Source of the DNA: Rotaria socialis
Taxonomy: Eukaryota > Rotifera > Eurotatoria > Philodinida > Philodinidae
Assembly (NCBI GenBank): GCA_905331475.1
Contig: CAJNYU010001721.1
Span: forward strand, 1 to 64,000
Length of the DNA: 64,000 bases
Direction of reading: 5' to 3'
Under the pieces are notes generated by a model that saw only the letters and a list, made by a program, of their open reading frames with translations, made no database searches and was not told the DNA's origin. The position numbers and the translations under genes were made by a program. Positions 1-11,790 of the stretch are shown here, piece after piece. Every line of letters starts with the position of its first letter. Position 1 is the first letter of the stretch.

Positions 1-1164
1 CTAAATCATTCGAAATCATTATTTTGTAACGAGCTTGCTGACTACCTAGCATCTCAGAGGGGATACGAATAAAGAAAAAGATATCTAGAGAGAAAAGATA
101 CACAGAAAGATTACGTACTGTTCAGTGCGCGATTATGTGTTGGCATATGCAAGGATGAATATTCGTGATGTAAACTTAATTACGCCACCGCAGTGTGTTC
201 ATCAGCTCTATGACTTACAAGTGGACGTCCGGCGGTTCATACAACCCCTATCTAATCTAGTCCTTTACGGGGGACGTACTTCTTGGCACAGTCACACTCA
301 CACATACTAAATATAGTACACTTTATGTTATAATGTACCTTCATACTTTTCACTTGTTATACGTTGAACCGATTGTGACCCTTCGGTCCTTCATCTGTGC
401 CTAAAGCAATCGAAAATAAAACAAGTATTAATATTAACTTAAATATGTTTGGTTCGATTAGAATATAGGAAAACAGCGAAAAATATCTTACCAATTGATT
501 AGCTTACGCGTTTAAATCAAAATTATTCAATAAATCATGTTCAACAGAGCATAGAATTAAAAATTCAATTTTTTCGTCTTTTTGATATTGTACGTAAATG
601 GTTTTTGATGAATTTTAATTTATTGAAACATCGTTCATTGGCAGCTGTAGTATATTGGGAGAGTAAATAAGAAACTGTAGACCTTTGCAACTCGCGGATA
701 TAATTGACCGGATTTTTATAATAATGTTACAACATTGTTCAATAAGTATACATATATATTTAACACAGATGATTTATCATCATGACAATTAACAATGTTT
801 TGCTATGATATAGATGTAGCTTGAGTGAATAAATCAATAAAAATAATATATGAAAAGCACATTTTTAGCTGACTAGTCCAGTACAGACGATGTTAAACTT
901 CTAAAAGAAAGAGAAACCGTCAAGGAATATGATGCAGTAGGTTTAGTTTCTTGGGTTAGAATTAAGAAAAAACGAGGAATTATCATGTATATTGGAGTTG
1001 TGTCACCATTATTGGCGGATTGTCGCAGTGCCAACAATCCCGGTTTGGGCCAGTTGTTTCTCATCATTATTAGTTTTAACAAGCAAACAAACAAAAATAG
1101 TAATCTTTCGTTCTTAAATTATATTTTCACACACTAAAAAAGCCAAAGGCGTCAATTTCCCATG
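1..1164. other. intergenic, no gene recognised
   Basis: AT-rich sequence with only short chance open frames. A somewhat more GC-balanced patch around 120-300 and another around 880-1090 have no recognisable protein or repeat end. I see no tRNA and no convincing splice-bounded exon. Confidence 0.5.
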
Positions 1165-1962
1165 TCGAATAGAACAACCCATAAACGGCTCTAAACGACA
1201 GCGGCTACGATGGTCAGCAGCGAAGTACCGGAAAATGACGTGATACGGCGAAAAAACGGTGACCTTTTAGGTGACGGTTCCGTGTTGTCGGAAACGACTA
1301 CCTCCTAAGGCGAATGTTATTTTCTACCGTTTTGCATCTGTTTTATTTGGAGATATAAATATGGGTAAAATAGATAGCTACTCAGACACTCTCGTTCAAC
1401 TTATTTTATTTCATTTTCTTTTCATGTTTTTTCTTTTTCTTTTTATTGTAATTATATTATTTCGTTTCTTTTCTTTTATATTTTATTTACTGTATTTTCA
1501 TTGAATTTATTTTATTTATTTTATTTTAATTTGCAGATTATTTCATTATTTTTATTTTTTTAATATTTTTTTTGATTTGGTTTTTGTTTTATTTCATGTT
1601 GTTTTGCGTATAGACTTTTCTTTTGAAAATAAATATATAATAATATTATTAAATTAAAATGTTTAAAAAGTATAAATGACCAGAATAACTGCATGTAAAA
1701 CGGTGAAAAACGAAGTGATCACGTCAGAATGGACGAAAATGGAATGCTTTTATTACTTGCCCTATTTCGTCGGAAACGGCCTTAAACAACACCGTTAACG
1801 TTTCGGGGAAAACGGTCCGTAATCCTAGTTGACGGAAAGCTGCTAAAAAGCTGCGGTCGTTTTTCATCGTTCAGGGCATCATTTGCGCCGTTTTTTAACC
1901 GTTTCAGGCAGTTTAATGCCATCTTTTAGGCGGTCTGAATGATGAATCGGGGTTCTATTCGA
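1165..1962. mobile_element. non-autonomous element with short terminal inverted repeats
   Basis: The ends carry an 11-bp perfect inverted repeat, TCGAATAGAAC at 1165-1175 and its complement at 1952-1962. Both flanks inside the repeats are richer in GC than the surroundings and contain many copies of an AACGG/CCGTT motif (for example near 1254, 1700, 1776, 1812, 1890, 1906). The centre (about 1380-1670) is T-rich filler with no coding potential. No clear target-site duplication is visible. This is how a decayed MITE-like DNA element looks; the superfamily cannot be assigned. Confidence 0.45.
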
Positions 1963-3247
1963 TGATCGACACTGCAATATTTATGTTCACCTCTCAAAAT
2001 CATATGCAGTTATATGAAGTTAACTGACTATTCTCCTATTATTGGAATTCATTGAATAGTAAATTAATCCTACATATAATTTCTTGCACACTTATTACCA
2101 TGATAACGGTTCCTTCTTGATAGGACACTGTTTCACTAAATAGTGCACAAATTTCTTAATCATGTGATCTATTAAGAGACTGATTTTATCTGAAGATAAT
2201 TGATTGCTGTCAATCTAAAAGCATAATTACTATTGATGTCTACCGTTACTCATCAAGGTGATCTCATGAAAAACGAGAACAAAAATTTTTAAAAACAAGA
2301 AAGAGTAGAGAAAACTTTACTCTCTACCCAAATGTAACAGAAAAATAACAGCAGCAAAAAAGAAACAGAAAAAAAACATGAAGACTCAAAATTATATATG
2401 TAATAAAATATGTTTCTTTTTTTGTACCTTCTTATGAATTATACCAAAAAAAAATATCTTAATACTTTTGTAACTGTTTTTTTTTTAAATTTATTTAGTT
2501 TTCAAGGCTTTTCTTGTACTGTAAAAGAAATTGGTTAATTCATGTTTTTTTTACTTACTTTTCAATATGCAAAAAGTATCGTATAATTCCGTTTTTATTT
2601 TCTTTCATGGCAGAATTTGATTACATAAAATAAATAGAAGAAGTCAAGAGATTTTTTTTCTTTGGATTTTGAATTAAAAGTTTAATTATATTTTCTTTCG
2701 CTCAAGCAAAATACAGTATATTGATGCGATTTTTATCTGGAATCGAGAGAACGTATGTTTTTTTATTTTTTCTCCTGCAAAGTTTTATCGGTGGATTTAA
2801 TATATGTTACGAAGTACGCCCAAAAAAAGAAAAGGTAACCATTCATGTTATTTTTCATTCTGTTTTCATCTTATCACAACTTTAACTCGTTACCAATTAA
2901 CATTCGAACGACACGCAGAAGATAGAAAATGAAACTCGTATTTGTTTCGTAATGGAATGTATCTTACAAAAATGCAATTAAGTATCAGTTTTTTTTCTTC
3001 AGAGAATGAAAACAGTTACAGAACTTCGTTGATAGTTGTTGAATTTTTCCTCTTCCATTCGATTGTCAGTTGCGCCTGTGTTTTTGAATCGACTACACTG
3101 TATATTTAATTGATAATAATGAAATTAGATATCATCTACTGTATAACTAGAAATCATTTCATCCAGTATATTTTTTATGATTGAGAGAAAACTGAAGGAA
3201 CACTCATACCCAGCGGTAAGCAGGAAACTAATAAATATGAAATGTTC
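1963..3247. other. intergenic, nothing recognised
   Basis: AT-rich, many homopolymer A and T runs, no splice-bounded open frame, no repeat ends seen. Confidence 0.5.
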
Positions 3248-4410
3248 CCTAGTGAAAATACTCATCAAGCGAGTACGACCTACCAGCATGAGCACACAAA
3301 AGACTCGTTGGAGTACTCGTGAAATTCTCTGTGTATCTTTAATGTTCGTGTACTCAAATGAGTACTCGCATAAGTTAACTTTCTGAAACTCACTCGTATA
3401 GGATAGTCTGAGTATTCAAAGTAGTAATCTATTCTGTTTTTCGATAAAACACCAATACATTAACATGTAAAAAGTTAAATAAGATTGTATAAAAACAAAA
3501 AGTAATGAAATTAATTAAAGAATATTAACGAAATACTTTTGTGGATATATTGATTCCATCATTCATGTTTGGTAGATGATTTATTTTTGATTTTATAACG
3601 ATTGGATATATCAAATCAATTATATTTCATTTTATGAACAGCGACGCATATATATATACATATACACTTTTCATTTTCAACTGTTCAATTTTCGAATAAA
3701 ACAAAGTGTGTCTTTTCAATGTGTATAAACAATAATCTGATAAATTTTAATTTCTAAATTTCAAATAAAACTTTGTTTCAGATTAATTAAGCTTTTTTTT
3801 CTGGTTACTAAATAGCATCCATGGTTCATGTCATGAAGTTTCTTTTTTTTTTTATAAGGATCGCTTTAACATTAAAGTGCTTTACATACACGAATCGAAT
3901 CAAAAAGCTATTTAAAAATTTAAAAATTAATTGTTCGTACTATTGAGTGCTGTATCGTAACAAATTATAGTATTCTTTTTTCTGTATTTTTTTGTATCTG
4001 TGTATTCATAGTGATCAAATATCCTTCTCGAAAACATTGTGTATTCATTCGTCTTCTATATGTGTTAAGTGTTGTTTTTTGAAACATAGTATTTATTTAT
4101 GTAATTTATAGGCAATAAAATACTAAAGTATGTTAGTATTATAAATCATTTCATTTTACTAATATACCATTGTTGATAGGTTAACGAAATAGAATGCATA
4201 TAGTATAAAAAATAGTGAACTAAGTAAAAATGCATGAGTAAATCTTGGAAAAAGCTACCAGAGTACTAGGAAGACGTGTGGGTAGTACTCATAGAAAACT
4301 CAGTTTTGTGAGGCGAGTACTCAGTAGTCGTACTCAACCCGTCAAAATCTGGCTCGAGTACTACTGATGAGTACTTTTTGAGTACTACCCTATGAGTAAC
4401 TTTACTAGGG
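3248..4410. mobile_element. 1.16-kb non-autonomous TIR element with GAGTAC clusters
   Basis: The left end (CCCTAGTGAAAATACTCAT, 3248-3266) and the complement of the right end (4392-4410) match at 16 of 19 positions. Just inside both ends there are clusters of GAGTAC/GTACTC hexamers, several as the palindrome GAGTACTC (about 3270-3370 and 4260-4390), resembling subterminal transposase-binding repeats. The middle is AT-rich and non-coding. The CCCTAG terminus recalls piggyBac-type ends, but the flanks are not TTAA and no target duplication is obvious, so the superfamily is open. It ends 113 bp before the start codon of the ART-LRR gene, so it probably lies in that gene's upstream region. Confidence 0.55.
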
Positions 4411-4523
4411 TTGTCTTTCTTTCACATTTTTCGACGTTAATAAAAAAATTTCTGCTAAAATTATTCAAAACTTATATTACTTTGCGGTTCGTTCGATTTC
4501 TCTCTCTAGATATTATTTCAATC

Positions 4524-7500
4524 ATGGGTGCGTGTAACAGGAAGCAAAAACTATTCAAACAAGATAGTGTACATAGAATTCAATACGAACTTCTGAAATC
4601 GATCGATGGTTATGATAAAATACCAATTGTTTCATTGGAACAAGCTGTTCTACCTTTGATACCTTTTTTACCTCAAATTCAAACGTATGTTCATCTGATG
4701 AAAGATAAATGTGCAAATCCTGCTGATGGATTAACATCTGACGAATCAGCTTCCATTATGCTTTATTCAATAGGATGGCAACCATTGAATGAATGTCTCT
4801 ATGTTGTTTTAAATAGTACATTACAATCGATGAATCAACACAGTCTTAAGCCATGGTTTCTGTATTTAAAACTTTTATTTACCGCTGTTTTGCATCTTCC
4901 ATCAATTCATCTAACTGTCTACCGACATAGTAAATCAGCTTTAATGAAACAATATGACGAGGATGAAATTATTGTCTGGTGGGATTTTTCATTATGTACA
5001 ACTTCAATTGAACCTTTTAAGTCAGAACAATGTTCGGATAAAATAGAAACAAGAACATTATTTACAATTGAATGTAATACAATCAAAGATATTCGTAAAC
5101 ATACATATTTTCAATCGGATAATTCATTATTAATTTTACCGGGAACTCAATTTAAAGTAATTCTATCCGTTGAGCAAGATATTAATCTTCATTTAATTAC
5201 TCTGCAAGAAATTCAATCATCATTTCTTCTACAAAGTGTAAGTATAATTTTGTTTTCAATAAATTGAGGAATACTCTCTAATGGCTGCATTTATCTAGGA
5301 AACTCCAGCTATTAAGCCTAGAAGTTCTTTCAAAAAGTATGAATTGAATTTATTTTCTATTATATTAATCATGTTTTGTTTTTTATTAAGATTTTTTTCA
5401 AGTAAAAAAGAGTCAGAAAAAATAGGGACAAGCCACAAAACATCTATATCTACTGGTAGTTACCGAAATACATCAATTGAACAATTAATTGTCGAAAGTG
5501 GTCGTAGTTGGACTGTAGATTTAGATGAACAACATATAACTGGCCAAGATATAAAAATTGTCGTTAAACATGCTATTATAAAAAATCGTTGTAAACGTAT
5601 TCGATTACGTGATAATCATATAACGTCACTAGGTGCTTTAACATTAGCCGAAGGTTTAAATAACAATATGGTGCTAGAATCATTGGATCTAAGAAACAAT
5701 TATGTATCAGATTTAGGTGTAAAATATTTAGCGTTATCCATTATAAATTCAAATCTTAAGACACTTAATCTTGAATCAAATGGAATTACAACTGAAGGTG
5801 CACACTATTTAGCTCAAATGCTTAAAAATAATCAAACATTAACCGACTTATATTTATCAAAGAATCATTTAGGTGATCGAGGTGTGGAATGGTTAACAAA
5901 TGTACTTAATCATGGTAAGAAAAATTATCAGGATCAAGAATATACAGAAGTAAGATTATTTTTTCCTAATGATTGATTTTCAACTATGAAATTTTCTAGA
6001 GTACGTTGGTCATTCTGAAAGTTTTTAGATTCTTTGTTAAATTAAGAGATATCTAAGACTTTGGTAGTTGTGGTAGTAGACTCAAGTCTTAGAAGAAAGT
6101 ATACAAAGTTTTAGCTCTTAGACATTTTTTGTTTAGTTGTTTAGTAGATTAAGTGATTCACTACTGACATATTTTTTTTGCATCATCAATGTGCCAATAA
6201 TGCATGGACATCCTTGATTGTTCACATATTTGCGTTTCCATTTATTTGGAATATCCTCTGATCCGGTATTAGGAAGGAGGAATACATTATGATAAGTGTT
6301 ATGCAATATGCCATAGGCCTTGCATAGCTTGTTACTCTCATTAATCTATCTGTTATACTTCTTCATGTTATCCATCTACTTTTATGTAAGGTGATTATAT
6401 CTTTAGACATAACCTACGTAAAGCGCATATGCCTATTATGTCTTTTTCTATTCTTTTCTCTCTCGTGTGCACATATATAAAGCGAGTACATTGTATTATA
6501 CATCAGAACTGGAAAATCAGAGAATGGAGTAGTGTAACTAATATCATATGCGCACTAAGAATAGCGGTAATGCTATTCTTCCAGTTTCTCTTTGTGATCA
6601 CAAATAAAAATAAAAGCTGCAGCAGTAACGAATAATCTCTTTAACAACATCTCATATATCAACAAAGTATTTTGTTACAATCATGAATCCAACAGGAGAT
6701 CAAATTCGAGTTATGATTTGTTATGATTACAAAAAACAATTATCACAAGAGGAATGCCTTGAATCATTACACAAAACCTTTGGTGACTCTTGTGTTTCTC
6801 GTACCACAGTTTACAATTAGTTTGCGGGATTTCGTCGCCGCAGGGATCAGATTGAAGATGAACCTCGTACTGGTCGACCAAAAACTGCAGTCACTCCAGA
6901 AAACATCGAAGCTGTTCGTGAACTGGTAGACATTGATCCACATATTACATGTCAACAGATAGCAGACACTTTACAGATTGGATCGGCACCAACTGAAATT
7001 ATTCTTCATGATTATCTTGGTTTAAAAAAAGCTACATGTCGTTGAGTGCGACATTCTTTAAGTGAAGCTAAAAACCAAGACCGTGTTGACTATTGCCTAC
7101 AAATGTTCAAAAATTTGATGGCTGCAAGTCAAAACGTGTGCGTGGTATTATCACTGGTGATGAAAATTGGTTCTACTATTATGATCCAAAAATGAAGTGT
7201 CAAAGTCATTTTTGGGTGGCAAGCAATGATCCTCATCCAGCTAAAATTCGTCGGCAACGTTCTGTTGGTAAAAATATGTTTGCAATTTTCTTCATGAAGT
7301 CCGGCTTTAATACAATCATTCCTCTTGAAAATGGTAAAACAGTTACAGCTGAGTGGTGTACAAATGAAGGTATTACACAGGTACCCAAACAAGTGGAGAA
7401 ACATCGACGTCTCAATGGTCTTCTTATTCATCATGACAATGCACCTACACGCAGGACAGCACTAACAATGGAATATTTAGATACTAAATACGTCAAATTG

Positions 7501-9007
7501 ATAGGCCATTCAGCATATTCACCAGATCTAAGTCTGTGTGATTTTTGGCTGTTCCCAAAAATTAAAGAGCAATTTCGTGGTAAAAACTTTCAGGATATTA
7601 ATGAACTTGATGATGCTGTCAGAACACAAATAGACTGATCTTTAAAAAGATGATTTCTACCAATGTTATAAAAAGTGGTTCGAAAGAATGAATAAGTGCA
7701 TTAGTGCACAAGAACATTACTTCGAACAAATATAATAAAATTCTTTCAAACTAAGCTAACAGTATTGCAAATCTAAAAACTTTCAGAATGACCCACGTAG
7801 TATTAAATTTTGAATTATACGTCGAATATTATTGACATGCTAAACATCCATAATTCACAGCTTTATTCAATTTACGATTTTAATAGACAATGCTATTAGA
7901 AGCTCAATAGTTCTTGTTCGATGTTATGGTTAATGCAAGAGAAGTTATGTACACGCGTTCCAAATAAACATAATATTCGCTTCTCGAAAAATTGAGACTT
8001 TCCAGCACGAACAAAATAATGATTAATTCTTAGTATTTATACAGTTCCATGATCTTGAATTAAAAAGAACATCATATATCTATGAGTTTTTGCTTTCGCA
8101 TACATATTTACCAAGAGATTCGTCAATATGAATGTGTGCATATGAGAATTATGTTCAAAAAAGAAAGATAATTTCATCTTTTGTAAATAGTGAGATCATG
8201 AGAAAATGTTAGTTATAGAAGTTATGTTTGTTGTGAGTTTCTTCACAGCTGGAGAATTACTTTTCTTTTACAGCTTGTGAGTATTATTGTTATAGTTTGT
8301 GATCCAGTTGCAATTGGGAAAAAGGCTATGTGTAATATGTTTTCGTAGATAACCAAACTAAAAACGATTGACTCTACGTCGTATCTGTCGTTGAGAAAAT
8401 AAAAGCGACATCAAGATTAGCACTAACATGACATCGGATGTTTGCATGAAGTTGCAATAGCTTTAAAAAAAGCCATCTTGAATGTTGAAAATTTTTCAAG
8501 AATTTCGTATAATTTCTGATTTGAACATTTCATGGCTCTCTTACTGCTGAGAAAAACTTGAATGTTTTTGTGGCCGCGCACTACATAATACAAAGTCAAA
8601 TAGGATAAAATGTTTTCATTTAGATGTCTACGATGAATCCATCGATTCTTCAACATCTTTATCTTGGTCATAATGATATAACAGATGTCGGCATAGAACA
8701 CATAGCTGAAATGTTGAAAACAAATCGAATGTTAACATGGTTGTGGTTATCTGGAAATAATATAGGAGATCGAGGAGTAGAACAATTAGCCAACACACTC
8801 GCTTATCACAACAGTAGTCTTGAATGGTTATTTCTTAATTCAAATAAAGCGATTAGTGATTCAAGTGCTGATGCTCTTGTACATATGCTCAAACGCAATC
8901 ATTCTTTAAAGACAATCTATATAAATAATTGTAATTTATCAGATGGTGCCAAAAATAAACTTCATGAGATGGCAAAATTAAAGAAAGACTTCGATTTAGA
9001 AGTATGA
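4524..9007 (+). CDS. ADP-ribosyltransferase / leucine-rich repeat fusion protein
   Basis: Exons read: 4524-5237, 5299-5336, ~5391 or 5403-5949, 8624-9007, with matching phases. Residues 1-238 are an ART domain of the NAD:arginine ADP-ribosyltransferase fold: LTSDESASIMLY, KPWFLYLKLL, the arginine strand LTVYRHS, the SLCTTS strand, then HTYFQSDNSLLILPG. In active relatives the last block carries the E-x-E catalytic pair; here it reads D-N-S, so the catalytic glutamate is absent and transferase activity is doubtful. The rest is RI-like leucine-rich repeats of about 28 residues (e.g. LTDLYLSKNHLGDRGVEWL, LTWLWLSGNNIGDRGVEQL). I place the start at 4524; an earlier in-frame ATG at 4392 lies inside a transposon end. 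A 54- or 66-nt in-frame intron at 5337 avoids a spurious hydrophobic stretch. The last intron (5950-8623) is swollen by a mariner. A poly(A) signal AATAAA lies at 9034. Confidence 0.75.
6004..7797 (+). mobile_element. mariner DNA transposon (DD34D), inactive
   Basis: Terminal inverted repeats match at 27 of 28 positions: CGTTGGTCATTCTGAAAGTT onward at 6004 and its complement ending at 7797. Both ends are flanked by TA (6002-6003, 7798-7799), the target duplication of Tc1/mariner elements. At 1,794 bp it is longer than the usual ~1.3 kb because about 680 bp separate the left end from the transposase start; a nested insertion there is possible but not identified. It sits in the last intron of the ART-LRR gene, 54 bp after the donor site, in the same orientation. 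Confidence 0.9.
6683..7735 (+). pseudogene. mariner transposase, broken
   Basis: Reads from ATG 6683 as a mariner transposase: N-terminal helix-turn-helix part (SQEECLESLHKTFGDSCVSR), linker EDEPRTGRPKTA, then the catalytic part GDENWFYYYD, LLIHHDNAP and YSPDLSLCDFWLFPKIK. Between the second and third catalytic aspartates I count exactly 34 residues, the mariner DD34D spacing. Lesions: in-frame TAG at 6818 and TGA at 7043, each probably replacing a Trp codon; a frame change near 7110; and a stop plus frame change near 7636-7650. The C-terminal end WFERMNKCISAQEHYFEQI then runs to a stop at 7733. The element cannot make its own transposase. Confidence 0.9.
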
Positions 9008-10261
9008 TTTGTAAATAATGCCTTTTTCTGTTCAATAAATGTTGTCTATAATACAGAAAAAAATGATGGAAATTTTCCATCAAATCATCAATAGATAAGT
9101 TGTACTTTTACTTATTCATTACTCACGAGATTTTACCAGCTGTAACTATGAGTTAGCGGCATCCAATCTACATTAGATTTATTTTTGTAACAAGATGAGC
9201 ATCTATAATTGTTTTCAATATGTACATTCGTTGAGAACAAAAAAGGTATCTCCTTAAGAAAATCTTTGATTAAAATAATCGCGATATCTATCATAATAAT
9301 TAGTACAGTTATTAAACTTTTTAAAGCTCCCTAACTCATATCCCCCGACTGAAACTGAGTTGAACGATCTGGAAGTCGCCATTCGAATGTCCACTACCTG
9401 GGGATTCTAAAAATGACTCTGACATGATGGAATAACCCTCCAAAAAGATTTATGCCAAATTTTGTGATTTTAAAAAGGTTTACCCATGTATTTTTTGTCG
9501 AAAAACATTTTAATCGAATTTCAACATTCCGACGCTGTTAGTAGATCAACCTTGAACTAGTCTTTGAGAATATCAACTTTGTTTGATTGAATATTGAGGG
9601 TGTGGGTGTAGATTTTGAGGGATCTTGTTCTACACCCACACGCACAAAGTTCACTGGATATTCGCCAATTGGCAAAAGTACAGGAGGTATATTGGCGAAG
9701 TTCTGGTCACCCGAAAATTGTTCAGACGAAAATAAAATAAACGTTAGCACAATTTTAATCAATCATTGTTGTGAAACATGAAGAAAATTTTCCAAAAGCG
9801 GATTATTTTCGATATAGAAAGGTTATCATTCGTATTCACTCTATAAACTGATGTTTACAATACTAGAAAGAAGAATGATTGTGAAAATTTTGAGAAAGAT
9901 AAAAATGTTGTATTGACCGTTTTTATTAGATATTTTTGTTTGGCTTTTATTCTGCTACAATTATCTGATCACACATTGTCACGATATGGACAAGATATCT
10001 AACAAAATATTAATATTTTTTCCACTGTATGACAATGATGCAGTTAAACGTATCGAACAATATTTTTATTCTACTTTTTTTAAGGATAAAACAAATGTTA
10101 TATTTTAGCTAATCGAATATGTTTAGTGTGAGAAGTCAGACTATCTCTGATACTTTTAATGAGATTAATAATGTTTACTACGATGTACTGCATTATTTGG
10201 CATAAGAGTCATTAAAGTATTATCATTCTTGGCTAGAAGGCAGTAATATCCGCGTCATAGT
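9008..10261. other. intergenic with a small hairpin
   Basis: No gene seen. A perfect 13-bp stem lies at 9600-9612 / 9629-9641 (GTGTGGGTGTAGA and complement) next to a GAGGGTGTG start, resembling the repeat ends noted at 19146 and 60478. The stretch 9330-9540 is less AT-rich and could be an old repeat, but I cannot name it. Confidence 0.4.
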
Positions 10262-10400
10262 TAGGGGCGTCACCAGAGAAAAGTTGTAGGGTGGGGGTGG
10301 GGGGCTAAGCCGTTGGCCACAGCCATGGTAGGGAGGCTAAACTTATTTTTTATAGGGGGGCTGAGACTCCTGAGCCCCCCTCCCCCTGGTTACTCCCCTA
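10262..10400. mobile_element. hAT-type MITE, 139 bp
   Basis: Ends TAGGGGCGTCACCAG and CTGGTTACTCCCCTA form a 15-bp inverted repeat with about three mismatches, close to the CAGGGGCG-type ends common in hAT elements. It is flanked by an 8-bp direct repeat with one mismatch (GTCATAGT at 10254-10261, TTCATAGT at 10401-10408), the hAT target-duplication length. The interior is very G-rich on one side and C-rich on the other and has no coding capacity. Confidence 0.75.
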
Positions 10401-10658
10401 TTCATAGTGAACATGCAGAGGACGAAAAGATGATTTTGAATGATAAACCAATAGCGTCAGCTTAGGGATGTTTTAACAGTAATACATAATTTCTTATCAT
10501 TTCAACATTGAATCCAATGAGTTCGAAAGAAAATAAAAACTGTTTTTTTTTGTTTTACTTAGTGAATAGCCACGAGTGTAGAAACAATTGTAACGTCGTC
10601 TACCACCATAATTTTTTTCATATCTTGGGAAACAACTCAAAAAAAAAGTTTCATAAAA

Positions 10659-11336
10659 TTATAGTAATCGAATTGTTGCTGCAATCATAATATGATCTGA
10701 TGGATGTGTTTCATCTGGATAAGATTCACTAGAAGGATGATCTGATAATTCCAACACGTTTTCTATCGTAAGATGCTCATGAAAAAATATATAATCTAAT
10801 GTAGCACAATAATCTGGACAGTTGGGTGTATGAGCAAAGTCTGTGTAAGTCGGTTCGACTCCGTTTTTCTCTCGATAAGCACTCTTCAATACTTATTCAG
10901 CGTTGTGACGATACGAAATTTCATAAGTACTAGATCCTGGTATTTGATAGCCATCATAATTTTTCTCTGTTAAAGCCTTGTAGCATATATCTGTTGGGTC
11001 AAAATTGAAGTCACCAGCAAGAATAAAATCTTGTCCACCTGTTAAATGAAACATCAAATCTTTCACAATTGCAGAATGAATCAGCATCATACCAGGTTCT
11101 TTGTAAAGACAAGGCATATGGTACGTCCCTATATAGATTGATTTATTGCTAATAGTAACTTGTATACAGATGAGAGCATTGATTCTAGCCATAGCACTTT
11201 CCNNNNNNNNNNNNNNNNNNNNNNNNNNNNNNNNNNNNNNNNNNNNNNNNNNNNNNNNNNNNNNNNNNNNNNNNNNNNNNNNNNNNNNNNNNNNNNNNNN
11301 NNCAAATAACACATGCATTTGAGTAGTCATGTCCAT
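10659..11336 (-). pseudogene. CCR4-type EEP nuclease (Angel/nocturnin/PDE12-like), partial and broken
   Basis: Read on the minus strand, the C-terminal half of an endonuclease/exonuclease/phosphatase domain: LAGDFNFDPTD (metal-binding D and N), LKSAYREKNGVEPTYTDF, CATLDYIFF and the terminal catalytic HPSDHIMIA, then a natural stop at 10659. This order matches CCR4-class EEP proteins such as PDE12 and Angel (mRNA tail or oligoadenylate degradation). An in-frame TAA (plus-strand 10893-10895) lies where a codon in ...NAE-VLKSAY is expected. The 100-N gap falls inside the gene, and no N-terminal exon with the catalytic N/E motif is visible upstream. Pseudogene is most likely; a base error next to the gap is the alternative. 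Confidence 0.7.
11203..11302. other. assembly gap, 100 N
   Basis: Exactly 100 N, the conventional placeholder for a gap of unknown length. It interrupts the EEP nuclease remnant, so the true distance and any lost exon are unknown. Confidence 0.99.
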
Positions 11337-11790
11337 TACGTTACAAAAATATTTACATCTAGAAAAGCTGATTAGTCTTGTGTGTCAAAGAGAAAAAAAG
11401 AAAGCTTCAACTTCGTCTGAGAGATTATGTTATCTTAAAGTAATCAGAAAGAATATTATAGTTAAAATGTATACTTAATTTCCATGGTTTATTGACGTTT
11501 GCGATTTTTTTTTCTACATTTATTTGATAATTACCGTGTCACTCTTCATCGTTTCTTTCTCTTCATTGTGTGATGACAATTACACAACGCGATCTCTTTT
11601 CACGATGACATCTGATCCTATTCACCTTTAAGTTCATATATGATAATCAGGTTTTATGACATTATATTTGTTAGATGTACAAATTGTGACACATCTTATT
11701 ACATTCGAATAAGAAAAAACAAAAAAAAAGAAAAGTTTAGACAATTTGTAGATCTTCGTCTCCCTTTTATTTTATTCAAATTACTAACTA
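11303..11790. other. intergenic between divergent genes
   Basis: AT-rich spacer between the minus-strand nuclease remnant and the plus-strand gene starting at 11791. It would hold the promoter of the latter; no TATA box stands out. Confidence 0.4.

Noticed and set aside
4392-4523. Upstream in-frame ATG extending the ART protein by 44 residues
   Set aside because: It lies in the terminal inverted repeat of the upstream element and encodes unrelated hydrophobic sequence. The ART-like sequence starts after 4524.
5337-5402. Hydrophobic stretch as a membrane segment between ART and LRR parts
   Set aside because: It is bounded by GTATGA and TTTTTATTAAG (or TTTCAAG) and its length is a multiple of three, so it reads better as a short intron.
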